This document shows positions 1 to 8,421 of a stretch of 64,000 nt of DNA, piece by piece (the stretch's first letter is position 1; every line of letters starts with the position of its first letter). Made by a program: the position numbers and the translations under genes. Origin of the DNA: Halorussus caseinilyticus (GTDB taxonomy: Archaea; Halobacteriota; Halobacteria; Halobacteriales; Haladaptataceae); NCBI RefSeq assembly GCF_029338395.1, contig NZ_CP119809.1:1550001-1614000 (forward strand). Direction: 5' to 3'. The notes beneath the pieces are model-generated. The model did not search any database and had not been told where the DNA came from. It saw nothing but the letters and a program-made list of their open reading frames with translations.

Positions 1-105
1 GCTCCGGAAATAAACGACGGTGGTGCGTGCCGACCGACGGCGGTCACGACTGCCGAACCGACCGACAACAGCAACTATTTCCTCCGAGACATCCACGCCC
101 TAGCT

Positions 106-1332
106 ATGCGCGACGCCTATCTCGTCGGCGCGGCCCAGACCGACTTCGGGTCGTTCCCCGACGAAAGCTACCGGTCGCTGTTCCGCACCGCGTTCGAGGC
201 GGCCCGCGACTCCGTGCCCGCGGGTATGGACTCCGACGACGTGGACGAGGCCGTCGTCGGCACCCTCGGCGTGGGCGGCCGCCAACTGGGTCTGTCCGGA
301 CCGGCCGCAACCGAACACGTCGGACTCCACGGCATCCCGACCACGCGAGTCGAGAACGCCTGCGCCGCCTCCGGGTACGCGGTCCGGCAGGCGGTGCAGG
401 CCGTCAGGTCCGGGATGGCCGACGTGGTGCTTGCGGGCGGGGTCGAAATCATGACCGACATGTCCGGCGACGCCACCAAGTACTGGCTGGGCGTCTCGGG
501 CGAGACCGAGTGGGAGCGACTCTCCGGGACCACCTTCGCCGGAGTCTACGCGCAGATGGCCGACGCGCACATGGCCGAGTACGGCACCACGACCGAACAG
601 ATGTCCCACGTCGCGGTCAAGAACCACCGCAACGGCGCGAAGAACCCCCACGCCCAACTCGGCTTCGAGTGTTCGCTGGAGGACGCCGAGAACGCCCAGA
701 CCGTCGCCGACCCCCTCACGCTCTACCACTGCTGTCCGACCACCGACGGGGCCGCAGTCGCCCTGATTGCCAGCGAAGACGTGGTAGACGAGTACACCGA
801 CGACCCCATCCGCGTCGCTGGCGTCGGCGCGGCCAGCGACGCCGTGGGCCTGTTCCAGCGCGATAGCTACACCGGTATCGAGGCCTCCCAGCGCGCCGCC
901 GAGACCGCCTACCGGCGCGCCGGAGTCACGCCCGACGACATCGACTTCGCGGAGGTTCACGACTGTTTCTCCATCGCCGAGATTCTGGCCTACGAGGACT
1001 TGGGCTTCTGCGAACCCGGCGAGGGCGGCGAACTCGCCGAGTCCGGAACGACCGCGCTCGACGGCGACCTGCCGGTCAACACCTCCGGCGGTCTCAAGTC
1101 GAAGGGCCACCCCATCGGGGCGACGGGGGCCGGACAGGTCGCGGAGGCCTTCAAGCAACTCTCGGGCGACGCCGGGAACCGACAGGTCGAGGACGCGACC
1201 CGCGGCCTGACCCACAACGTCGGCGGGAGCGGCGGCGCGGCAGTCGTCCACGTCTTCGAGCGCGAGGCGCGAAGCGCCTCGAACAGTCGAGCGGCGAAGC
1301 CGCGAGAGAAGGAGCGGGAGGTGGCGAAATGA
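106..1332 (+). CDS. Thiolase family protein (acetyl-CoA acetyltransferase / SCP-x type)
   Basis: This 408-aa protein is a condensing enzyme of the archaeal SCP-x-like thiolase group, expected to interconvert acyl-CoA plus acetyl-CoA with 3-ketoacyl-CoA in the cytosol. The nucleophile Cys86 lies in ENACAASG. A HDCFS motif places a second Cys near 287, and His335 sits in GHPIGATG. The C-terminal loop reads HNVGGSGG, as in archaeal members. An unusual basic, Ala/Arg/Lys/Glu-rich tail of about 25 residues follows. Its end overlaps the next gene by 4 bp, so the two are surely cotranscribed. Substrate is not determinable. Confidence 0.92.
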   Translation: MRDAYLVGAAQTDFGSFPDESYRSLFRTAFEAARDSVPAGMDSDDVDEAVVGTLGVGGRQLGLSGPAATEHVGLHGIPTTRVENACAASGYAVRQAVQAVRSGMADVVLAGGVEIMTDMSGDATKYWLGVSGETEWERLSGTTFAGVYAQMADAHMAEYGTTTEQMSHVAVKNHRNGAKNPHAQLGFECSLEDAENAQTVADPLTLYHCCPTTDGAAVALIASEDVVDEYTDDPIRVAGVGAASDAVGLFQRDSYTGIEASQRAAETAYRRAGVTPDDIDFAEVHDCFSIAEILAYEDLGFCEPGEGGELAESGTTALDGDLPVNTSGGLKSKGHPIGATGAGQVAEAFKQLSGDAGNRQVEDATRGLTHNVGGSGGAAVVHVFEREARSASNSRAAKPREKEREVAK

Positions 1333-2834
1333 ATCCCAAAATCGAGGCCGTCGGAGCCTACGCGCCGCGGTTCCGGGTCTCCGCGGAAGCCTTCGAGGAG
1401 GCGTGGGGACAGTTCCACGCCGCCGGAGTGAACTCGAAGGCAGTCCCCGACGCCGACGAGGACGCCGTGACGATGGCGTACGAGGCGGCTTCGCGTGCGC
1501 TCGACGCGGCCGACCGCGCGGGAGCGGACGTGTCGTTCCTCGCGTTCGCGTCCACGACGCCGCCGCTGGCCGAGGAGGACCTGACCGCCCGACTCGGCGG
1601 GATGCTGTCGGTACCCCAATCCGCGACTCGTCACGTCTTCACGGGAAGCACGCGGGCCGGGACGCGGGCGCTCGACGCCGCGCTGTCGGCCGGGCCGTGG
1701 GAGCAGGAGGCCGACGACTCGCCGCCCTCCGGCGAGTCGGTCGGCCTCGTCGTCGCCGCCGACTGCCCGCGCGGGCGACCCGACAGCGACGAGGACCACG
1801 CCGCCGGAGCGGGCGCGGCCGCGTTCGTCCTCTCGGAGTCCGGCGGGAGTGCGGGCGGGGCAGAGGTCCGCGAACGCGCCGAGTACGCCAGCGAGTACCC
1901 CGGCACGCGCTTCCGGCGCGCAGGGTCGGAGGCAGTCGAAGGGCTCGGCGCGACCGGATACGAGCGCCGAGCGTTCACCGAGACGCTGGCCGGGGCAGTC
2001 GAGCAGTTAGACCTCGCCGACGCGAGCGAGGTTGACGCCGCGGCGGTCCAAGCCCCGAACGGCAAACTCCCCTACCGCGCGGCGGATGCGCTCGGCGTCG
2101 ATACCGACCGGATTGGGGCGTGTGCGACCGTCCACGAGTTGGGCGACACCGCCGCGGCGAGCGTTCCGCTCGCGCTCGCTCGCGCGCTCGCGGACGGCGC
2201 GGAGACCGTTCTCGCGGCCTCGTTCGGCAGTGGCGCTGGCGCGGACGCTCTGCTGGTCGAGAACGCTGGCGGGGGGAGCGACGCCGACGGAATCCCTTCG
2301 TCGCTCGCGCTTGACGACGGCGAATCCGTCAGTTACGCCGAGTACCTCCGTAAGCGCGGCGAGTTGACCTCGGGACCGCCCGACGGCGGCGGCGCGTACG
2401 TCAGCGTCCCGTCGTGGCGACGGACCTTGGACCAGCGCCACCGCCTGCTGGCGGGCCGGTGTCCGGAGTGTGGCGGTCTCAACTTCCCGCCCGAAGGTGC
2501 CTGCAACGACTGCAAGGCGCTCGTGGACGGCTACGACGAGGTTCGACTCACCGGCGAGGGCACGGTGGAGGCGGCCACGGTCATCTCGCAGGGCGGCGCG
2601 CCGCCGGAGTTCGCCGAACAGCAGGCCCAGTCCGGCGACTTCGCCGTCGCGGTGGTCGCACTGGACGGTCCCGACGGCGACTCGGCGAGCGTCCCGGCGC
2701 AGGTTGTGGCCGCGGACCCCTCGGACGTGGCAATCGGCGACCCCGTGGAGACGACGATGCGCCGGGTCTACACCCAAGAGGGCGTGACGCGGTACGGGTT
2801 CAAGATTCGCCCGCGCGGGCCGGAAGGCGAGTAG
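1329..2834 (+). CDS. HMG-CoA synthase-like condensing enzyme fused to DUF35 zinc-ribbon/OB domain
   Basis: The 501-aa protein has two parts. Residues 1-330 resemble the HMG-CoA synthase/KAS-III fold, and about 360-495 form a DUF35 zinc ribbon (Cys378, 381, 392, 395) plus OB fold. In HMG-CoA synthases the nucleophile sits in a NACYxGT motif. Here the matching stretch reads GSTRAGT, with Thr108 where Cys is expected, so this half may be non-catalytic. Known archaeal thiolase/HMGCS complexes are bridged by a separate DUF35 protein; here the bridge is fused. The ATGA overlap with the thiolase supports a complex. Confidence 0.85.
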   Translation: MNPKIEAVGAYAPRFRVSAEAFEEAWGQFHAAGVNSKAVPDADEDAVTMAYEAASRALDAADRAGADVSFLAFASTTPPLAEEDLTARLGGMLSVPQSATRHVFTGSTRAGTRALDAALSAGPWEQEADDSPPSGESVGLVVAADCPRGRPDSDEDHAAGAGAAAFVLSESGGSAGGAEVRERAEYASEYPGTRFRRAGSEAVEGLGATGYERRAFTETLAGAVEQLDLADASEVDAAAVQAPNGKLPYRAADALGVDTDRIGACATVHELGDTAAASVPLALARALADGAETVLAASFGSGAGADALLVENAGGGSDADGIPSSLALDDGESVSYAEYLRKRGELTSGPPDGGGAYVSVPSWRRTLDQRHRLLAGRCPECGGLNFPPEGACNDCKALVDGYDEVRLTGEGTVEAATVISQGGAPPEFAEQQAQSGDFAVAVVALDGPDGDSASVPAQVVAADPSDVAIGDPVETTMRRVYTQEGVTRYGFKIRPRGPEGE

Positions 2835-2859
2835 GAGCGCCCGGCGCGTAGTCCGAAGG

Positions 2860-2867
2860 TTTATCTA
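2860..2867 (+). promoter_or_regulatory. TATA-like box upstream of HTH-CBS gene
   Basis: TTTATCTA is centred about 26 nt before the ATG at 2890, the spacing typical of leaderless haloarchaeal transcripts. No Shine-Dalgarno is seen between it and the start. Confidence 0.45.
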
Positions 2868-2889
2868 TTACCGGCAGTTATCCGGCCAC

Positions 2890-3429
2890 ATGGAGTTACC
2901 GACGCCCCAAGACATTCGGGAGCGCCGGACCGAACTCGGCCTGACCCAGAGCGAGTTGGCCGACCGTGCAGGGGTCTCTCAGCCACTCATCGCGCGAATC
3001 GAGGGCGGGGACGTTGACCCGCGACTCTCGACGCTCCGGCACATCGTGGACGCACTCGAAGAGTCGGAAGGCGACATCGTTCGCGCGGGCGACCTGATGC
3101 ACGAGGACGTAGTTAGCGTCGGTCCCGACGACTCGGTGAGCCACGCCGTCTCGAAGATGCAGGAGGAGGGTTTCTCCCAGATGCCCGTCATCGAAAACGG
3201 CGTTCCGGTCGGCTCTATCAGCTTCGAGGACCTGATGAGCGTCGGCGAGGACGCCCGCGACCAACCGGTCAGCGAGTTCATGGGCGAGAGCTTCCCCACC
3301 AAGTCCCGGACCGCCACGCTCGACGAACTCAGCACCGACCTCGGCCACCACAAGGCCGTCGTCGTCACCGAACGCGGCAACACGGTCGGCATCATCACCG
3401 AGGCGGACATCGCGGCGCGGTTGTCGTAG
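2890..3429 (+). CDS. XRE-type HTH plus CBS-pair regulator
   Basis: A 179-aa predicted transcriptional regulator. Residues about 8-60 are an XRE/Cro-type helix-turn-helix (LTQSELADRAGVSQPLIARI). Residues about 68-178 hold two CBS motifs, which in this family bind adenosyl ligands such as AMP, ATP or SAM. This HTH-CBS architecture is common in archaea, where DNA binding is thought to respond to energy charge. It stands alone between the thiolase pair and an aminotransferase, with its own TATA-like box. Its targets are unknown. Confidence 0.9.
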   Translation: MELPTPQDIRERRTELGLTQSELADRAGVSQPLIARIEGGDVDPRLSTLRHIVDALEESEGDIVRAGDLMHEDVVSVGPDDSVSHAVSKMQEEGFSQMPVIENGVPVGSISFEDLMSVGEDARDQPVSEFMGESFPTKSRTATLDELSTDLGHHKAVVVTERGNTVGIITEADIAARLS

Positions 3430-3513
3430 GATTTTCGAGAGGCGGCGTCTGGCGAAATCTGCGGGAACCGAAGAGTATCAAGAATTATCGTACCGGAGCG
3501 TCCATTCGCAACC

Positions 3514-4635
3514 ATGACCGAGTTCTCCGACAGAGTAGAGCAGGTGTCGATTAGCGGTATCCGCGAAGTGTTCGAGGCGGCGGGCGAGGACGCCATCAAC
3601 CTCGGACTGGGCCAACCCGACTTCCCGACGCCCGAACACGCGCGACGGGCCGCAGTCGAGGCCATCGAAGCGGGGAAGGCCGACGCCTACACCTCCAACA
3701 AGGGGATACCCGAACTCCGAGAGGCGATTAGCGCGAAGCACGACCGAGACAACGGCTTCTCGGTGCCGCCGGAGAACCTGATAGCGACGGCTGGCGGGAG
3801 CGAGGCGCTTCACCTCGCTATCGAGGCCCACGTAGACGGCGGCGAGGAAGTCATCTTCCCCGACCCCGGATTCGTCTCCTACGACGCGCTGACCCGAATC
3901 GCCGACGGCGAACCCAAACCGGTCGCGGTCCGCGACGACCTGACTCTGGACCCCGCGGCGGTCGAAGAGGCCATCACCGACGACACCGCGGCGTTCATCG
4001 TCAACAGTCCCGCCAACCCGACCGGGGCGGTCCAGACCGAGGAAGACATGCGGGAGTTCGCCCGCATCGCCGACGAACACGACGTGCTTTGCATCTCCGA
4101 CGAGGTGTACGAACACATCGTCTTCGACGGCGAACACCACTCGCCGATGGCCTACGCCGACTCGGACAACGTGGTCGTGGTCAACGCCTGTTCGAAGACC
4201 TACTCGATGACCGGATGGCGACTCGGGTGGGTCGCCGCCAGCGAGCGCCGAATCGAGCGCATGCTCCGGGTCCACGGCTACGTGCAGGCCTGCGCCAGCG
4301 CCCCGGCCCAGTACGCGGCGGAGGCGGCGCTCTCCGGCCCGCAGGAACCGGTCGAGGAGATGGTGTCGGCGTTCGAGGAGCGCCGGGACGTGTTGCTCGA
4401 CGGGTTCGCAGAGATGGGTCTGGACTGCCCGACGCCGCGCGGGGCGTTCTACGCCATGCCGAAGGTTCCCGACGGGTGGGCCGACGAAGTGGTGGACCGC
4501 GGCGTCGTGGTCGTGCCCGGCGAGGCCTTCGGCGACCACGGCGAGGGCTACGCCCGCATCTCCTACGCCACCGACATGGAGTCGCTGAAGGAAGCCATCG
4601 AAATCATGCGCGAGGCGACGAACGCGGTTCGGTAG
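3514..4635 (+). CDS. Class I/II pyridoxal-phosphate aminotransferase
   Basis: The 373-aa length is normal for fold-type I aminotransferases of the AspC/AraT group. N-terminal GLGQPDFPTP, the substrate/PLP segment NSPANPTGAV, and the Schiff-base Lys228 in SKTYSMTGWR are all present. A C-terminal RISYAT segment carries the carboxylate-binding Arg. It probably transaminates aspartate or aromatic amino acids; specificity cannot be read. It is a single transcription unit followed by an AT-rich, T-run-containing stretch. Confidence 0.9.
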   Translation: MTEFSDRVEQVSISGIREVFEAAGEDAINLGLGQPDFPTPEHARRAAVEAIEAGKADAYTSNKGIPELREAISAKHDRDNGFSVPPENLIATAGGSEALHLAIEAHVDGGEEVIFPDPGFVSYDALTRIADGEPKPVAVRDDLTLDPAAVEEAITDDTAAFIVNSPANPTGAVQTEEDMREFARIADEHDVLCISDEVYEHIVFDGEHHSPMAYADSDNVVVVNACSKTYSMTGWRLGWVAASERRIERMLRVHGYVQACASAPAQYAAEAALSGPQEPVEEMVSAFEERRDVLLDGFAEMGLDCPTPRGAFYAMPKVPDGWADEVVDRGVVVVPGEAFGDHGEGYARISYATDMESLKEAIEIMREATNAVR

Positions 4636-4647
4636 GCCGACCAGACA

Positions 4648-4712
4648 TAGATTTTCATTTGCTTAGGAATCGTTTTTAGGTTTTTGACCACGACACAAAT
4701 TTTTTAAAGACT
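4648..4712 (+). terminator. AT-rich, T-run region downstream of aminotransferase
   Basis: Immediately after the aminotransferase stop there are repeated T runs (CGTTTTTAGGTTTTTG, AAATTTTTTAAAG) and a GCTTAGGAAT motif. Archaeal termination uses oligo-T without a required hairpin, so this is a plausible terminator. The CTTAGGAAT core also links it to the AT-island family found elsewhere in the window. Confidence 0.5.
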
Positions 4713-4747
4713 ACTCTATCGTTCTCTACGACGATAGAGAGTATCCC

Positions 4748-4786
4748 GGTCGCGGTTGCGGTGCGGTCTTCATCGGTTCAAGCCAA
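4748..4786 (+). repeat. Family A repeat, 3'-end fragment
   Basis: Only the last third of the family A repeat is recognisable here: the GCGGTTGCGGTGCGGTCTT stretch followed by ATCGGTTCAAGCC. The 5' hairpin and AGCTAGC end are missing. It lies between an aminotransferase and a small VapB-like gene. Confidence 0.6.
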
Positions 4787-4877
4787 CTCGCGCTGTCGTC
4801 GGAGTTCGCCGGAGTCGCACCGCCGTCAGGGTCCACAAAACACTCAAATGTAGACGCGGACGTACACGAGTCTGCAC

Positions 4878-5090
4878 GTGGAGGGGAAGATTCGCATCAG
4901 CGACGAAACCGACGAGCGACTCGAAGCGCGAAAGGGCGACGACGAGAGTGTCACCGACCTCCTCGAACGACTGACCGACGACGAACGAGACATCTACGCC
5001 GGATTCGGCGTGTGGTCGGACTCCGACGCCACCGAAGCGATGCGGAAGGCGCACGAACACATCAACGAAGACGCGGAGACGTACCGATAG
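4878..5090 (+). CDS. Small VapB/antitoxin-like protein
   Basis: A 70-aa acidic protein starting at GTG. Its N-terminus (KIRISDETDERLEARKGDDES) resembles the ribbon-helix-helix of haloarchaeal VapB-type antitoxins (DUF7557-like), which bind DNA and often a PIN toxin. No PIN-domain gene is adjacent: the next gene encodes a membrane prenyltransferase. It may therefore be an orphan. The family assignment rests on the short motif only. Confidence 0.6.
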   Translation: MEGKIRISDETDERLEARKGDDESVTDLLERLTDDERDIYAGFGVWSDSDATEAMRKAHEHINEDAETYR

Positions 5091-5143
5091 CCGACACCGA
5101 CCGCCCTGAGATTTTATGCGTCTCGCTCCCGTCCGATGGTACC

Positions 5144-5995
5144 ATGCCCATCTCGCGCCGGGAGTCCGGCGTCGTCCCCGCGGCCCGCGCACTGGCCTCG
5201 CAGGTCCACCCCGTGTTCATGCTCCCGCCGGTCGCCTGCTCGCTGTTCGGCGGCGTGCTGGCGGGCACGTTCGCGCCGCTGGCGGGTCTGGCCCACCTGA
5301 CGGCCATCTTCGCGGCGGTGTACACCGCCCACGTCAAGGATGGCTACGTCGATTTCTACGTCCGCAACGAGGACGACGACCACCCCCTCTCCGAACGGGG
5401 GTGCAAGGCCGCGCTCGCGGGTTCGACCGCGCTGTTTTCGGTCTGCCTGCTCGCGCTCTGGGCGCTCGCAGGCGTCGGCGCGGCCCTGCTGACCCTCCCG
5501 ACGTGGCTGGTCGCCTACCACCACGCCCCGCAACTCGACACCAACCCCGTTACCGCCACCACGGGCTATCCGCTCGGCATCGCGCTGGCGCTCCTCGGGG
5601 GCTACTACGTGCAGGCAGGGACGCTGACTGCCGTGCCCGTCGCGTTCGCGGCGGTGTTCCTCGTCCTGCTCTCGGGCGTGAAGGTAATCGACGACGCGCA
5701 GGACTTCGACTACGACCGGTCCATCCGCAAGCGCACCGTCGCGGTGGCGGTCGGCCCGGCGCGCGCCCGAACCGCGGCCTACGCGCTGATGGCGACGGCG
5801 CTCCTGCTGGTGGTCGCGCTCGCCGCCCTCGCCGTCTTCCCGCCGAGTAGCGTCGCCGCCGTCGCCGGATTCGGGGCCGTCGCCGCCGTCGCTCGCCGGG
5901 CCGACCCGGAGGTGGCGACGATGTTGTTGGTCCGGGGGTCGTACGTCTTCCTCGCCCTGTTGCTCGTGGCGGTGTGGTTCCGGCCGCTTGGGTGA
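5144..5995 (+). CDS. UbiA-family prenyltransferase
   Basis: A 283-aa integral membrane protein with about eight hydrophobic segments. The second aspartate-rich motif of UbiA prenyltransferases is clear (DDAQDFDYDRSIRKRT). The first is degenerate (KDGYVDFYVRNEDDD instead of NDxxDxxxD). Such enzymes attach polyprenyl chains to quinone, heme or lipid acceptors in the membrane. The ATG at 5144 is chosen because residues upstream of it lack coding character. The acceptor substrate is unknown. Confidence 0.8.
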   Translation: MPISRRESGVVPAARALASQVHPVFMLPPVACSLFGGVLAGTFAPLAGLAHLTAIFAAVYTAHVKDGYVDFYVRNEDDDHPLSERGCKAALAGSTALFSVCLLALWALAGVGAALLTLPTWLVAYHHAPQLDTNPVTATTGYPLGIALALLGGYYVQAGTLTAVPVAFAAVFLVLLSGVKVIDDAQDFDYDRSIRKRTVAVAVGPARARTAAYALMATALLLVVALAALAVFPPSSVAAVAGFGAVAAVARRADPEVATMLLVRGSYVFLALLLVAVWFRPLG

Positions 5996-6118
5996 CGCGC
6001 GAACCAAATCCCTGATTACGCGAGTTCAGTCCCGACCTAGCTCCGAGTATCCCGGCGTTCGACCGATGAACGATTGACACGCTCTTGCCCCCGATTGCCG
6101 TAACTTCGGCGGAGACAC

Positions 6119-6793
6119 ATGACACGAAAGACGATAGTACTGGCGGTAGTCGCGCTACTCCTCGCCGGAACGTCGGCGGCGCTGGCCGCGGGCACCGGTC
6201 CGACGGAGACGAGTGCGACCGACGGCGTACCGATGGCACAGGAGACGACCACGGCGGGCGGAAACCAGACGACCCAGACCACGACGGCGGAGACAACGGC
6301 CGAAGGGACCGCACAGACGACGCAGACGCCGACCGGCCAAGCCACCGCGAGCGTCATCTTCCTGAACCAGTCCGCCGGATTCAGCTTCACCGACGGGGCA
6401 CCGAACACGACGACGGTGACGCTGGAGCGCGTCGTCGTCCCCGAGGGCGGATTCCTCGTGATTCACGAGGCCCGGAACGTCAGCGGTGACTACGCGTCGG
6501 CCGAGAACGTCTCGGTGGGTCCGGTCGTGGGCAACTCGACGTATCTCGAACCCGGCGTCCACAGCAACGTCGTGGTCGAACTCGACGGGAGTATCAACGA
6601 TAGCCAGACCCTCGTCGCCATGCCCCATCTGGACACCAACGACAACCAGCGGTACGACTTCCCGGAGGCCGACGACCCCTACGTGATGGACGGGTCGCCG
6701 GTCGTCGAGACGGCGTACGTCATCGTGGAGTACGACGTTATCGACGCCACCTTCGGCGAGCAGACGACGGCGAACGAGACCACCACGGCCTGA
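6119..6793 (+). CDS. Secreted DUF7282-like surface protein
   Basis: A 224-aa protein with a Sec-type signal peptide at residues about 1-22 (KTIVLAVVALLLAGTSAALA). A Thr/Gln-rich low-complexity linker (about 40-80) suits O-glycosylation. The C-terminal domain (about 80-210) contains VVPEGGFLVIHE and NDNQRYDFPEADDPYV, matching what I recall of the haloarchaeal DUF7282 family. It is probably exported and loosely surface-associated. No C-terminal anchor is seen, and its function is unknown. Confidence 0.75.
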   Translation: MTRKTIVLAVVALLLAGTSAALAAGTGPTETSATDGVPMAQETTTAGGNQTTQTTTAETTAEGTAQTTQTPTGQATASVIFLNQSAGFSFTDGAPNTTTVTLERVVVPEGGFLVIHEARNVSGDYASAENVSVGPVVGNSTYLEPGVHSNVVVELDGSINDSQTLVAMPHLDTNDNQRYDFPEADDPYVMDGSPVVETAYVIVEYDVIDATFGEQTTANETTTA

Positions 6794-6814
6794 CGACAGC
6801 TCCGGGCGGCCAAC

Positions 6815-6822
6815 ATTTTAAT
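6815..6822 (+). promoter_or_regulatory. TATA-like box for alpha/beta hydrolase
   Basis: ATTTTAAT lies about 27 nt before the ATG at 6846, consistent with a leaderless haloarchaeal promoter. It is the only AT-rich octamer in the local GC-rich context. Confidence 0.45.
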
Positions 6823-6845
6823 CGTTTTCCCGCCAATTGCGGGGC

Positions 6846-7778
6846 ATGGAGAGACAGGTCTCCGCCGACTCCGAGCGAGGACGCGGCGCAGATGGCCCGT
6901 GGACCCACGGCCACGCCGTCGTCGACGACGTGCGTCTGCACTACGTCGCGGCGGGCGACGAGGACGACCCCCTCGTGGTCCTCCTCCACGGCTTCCCGGA
7001 CTTCTGGAACTCGTGGCGCGACCAGATTCCCGCGCTCGCCGACGCCGGATACCGAGTCGTTGCACCGGACATGCGCGGGTACAACCGGTCGGAGAAGCCT
7101 CACGGAGTCGAAGCCTACCGAGTCGAGCGACTGGTCGGCGATGTCGCCGGACTCGTGGAGTACTTCGGCCGGGAGCAAGCCCACGTCGTCGGCCACGACT
7201 GGGGTGGCATCGTCGCGTGGGAGACGGCGAGTCGTCGCCCGGAAGTGGTCGAGAAACTCGCGGTGCTGAACGCGCCTCACTTCGGGCGGTATCGGGAGGT
7301 ACTCCGCGATTCACCCGAACAGCGCCGCCGGTCGTGGTACGCCGCGGCGTTCCAGATACCGTGGCTTCCCGAGACGCTACTGGGCGCGTTCGAGTGTGCG
7401 GGAATCGGGGCGTTGCTACGGGCCACTGCGGACCCCGACACCTTCAGCGAGGCGGACCTGCGGCGCTACCGCGAGGCCATCTGTCGTCCCGGCGCGTTGA
7501 CCGCGGCGCTGAACTACTACCGGGCGCTCGCCCGCGACGGACTCCGAGAGGAGATTGGGGCGCTCTTGGGCCGCGAACGCCCACCGCGAGAGGTTCCGGT
7601 CCCGACCCAGATTATCTGGGGCGAAGCGGACTCCGCGCTCGTGGTCGAACAGACCGAGAACTTAGAGCGGTGGGTACCGGACCTGCGCGTCGAGCGACTG
7701 CCCGGCGTGACCCACTGGGTCCAGAAGGAGGCACCCGAGGAAGTGACCGAACTGCTCGCGGCGTTCTTCGCGGAGTGA
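6846..7778 (+). CDS. Alpha/beta hydrolase (epoxide-hydrolase-like)
   Basis: A 310-aa cytosolic hydrolase. The HGFPDFW oxyanion motif and an Asp nucleophile in GHDWGG identify the epoxide hydrolase/haloalkane dehalogenase side of the alpha/beta-hydrolase superfamily. The charge-relay Asp is probable in GEADSALV, and the His lies in GVTHWV near the C-terminus. A cap domain fills about 130-230. It is convergent with, and almost abuts, the next gene. Natural substrate unknown. Confidence 0.88.
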   Translation: MERQVSADSERGRGADGPWTHGHAVVDDVRLHYVAAGDEDDPLVVLLHGFPDFWNSWRDQIPALADAGYRVVAPDMRGYNRSEKPHGVEAYRVERLVGDVAGLVEYFGREQAHVVGHDWGGIVAWETASRRPEVVEKLAVLNAPHFGRYREVLRDSPEQRRRSWYAAAFQIPWLPETLLGAFECAGIGALLRATADPDTFSEADLRRYREAICRPGALTAALNYYRALARDGLREEIGALLGRERPPREVPVPTQIIWGEADSALVVEQTENLERWVPDLRVERLPGVTHWVQKEAPEEVTELLAAFFAE

Positions 7779-7779
7779 C

Positions 7780-8331
7780 TCACACGTCGGTCGCCGTCTC
7801 TTCTGGGAGGCGGACGATTTCTTCGGGGTTCTGGAAGGCGTAGAGGACCAGCGACCCCTCCAGACGCTGGTTCTTCAGGAGTCGACGGGAGTCACTTCGG
7901 TCCATCTCGCCGACGATTTCGACCGCGGTCAACAGGTCGTCTTGGGTAACTCCGAGGCTCCCGCGGTCGATTTCGACGCCTTCGGGCGCTCTGACGCTCT
8001 CGAGCATCACTTCCACGTAGTCGGCGAGGTCCGTGGTGTCGGCGAGTCGTTCGTGCCACGAGGCCGGGTAGATACTCACGTTGTCGCCGATTCGGTAGAT
8101 TCGGTCGCCGGGTTGCCACGACCGGGCGTCGGTGAGTCGGTCCTCCAGCGAGGTGTCGAACCGCTCGCTGTCGTAGTCCAACTCCTCGGCGTAGGCTTCC
8201 ACGAGGTCGCGGGGGACGCCGGGACCCTCGACGGCGTGGTGGCGTTCGAGGTACTGGACGAGTTCCCGGGCGGTGAAATACTCGTCGTGGTGGGACAACT
8301 CGTTTGCGAGGTCCGTATCGACGGATGCCAT
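7780..8331 (-). CDS. Hypothetical acidic haloarchaeal protein
   Basis: A 183-aa acidic soluble protein. It begins MASVDTDLANELSHHDE. The N-terminal part, including YFTARELVQYLERHH, looks helical and could be a winged-helix-like fold. The segment WQPGDRIYRIGDNVSIYP resembles a small beta domain. I do not recognise a family. It lies just after ychF on the same strand (about 90 bp apart), so cotranscription with ychF is possible. Confidence 0.7.
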   Translation of the reverse strand: MASVDTDLANELSHHDEYFTARELVQYLERHHAVEGPGVPRDLVEAYAEELDYDSERFDTSLEDRLTDARSWQPGDRIYRIGDNVSIYPASWHERLADTTDLADYVEVMLESVRAPEGVEIDRGSLGVTQDDLLTAVEIVGEMDRSDSRRLLKNQRLEGSLVLYAFQNPEEIVRLPEETATDV

Positions 8332-8421
8332 AGGTAGTGTGCGACAGCGACGAGGAAAAACGCGATGTAAGATTTCCGGGGACTGGTCGGTGGGAGAGAA
8401 CGGACCGAGACGCACGAGCGA

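Noticed and set aside
1-105. A gene before the thiolase
   Set aside because: The short upstream frame is Arg-rich and overlaps the thiolase in another frame. Only non-coding leader DNA is supported.
4748-4786. GGTTCAAGCC at family A ends as real tRNA genes
   Set aside because: No acceptor stem, D arm or anticodon arm can be placed around it in any copy.
4878-5090. Complete toxin-antitoxin pair
   Set aside because: Only an antitoxin-like protein is visible; no PIN or other toxin gene is adjacent on either side.
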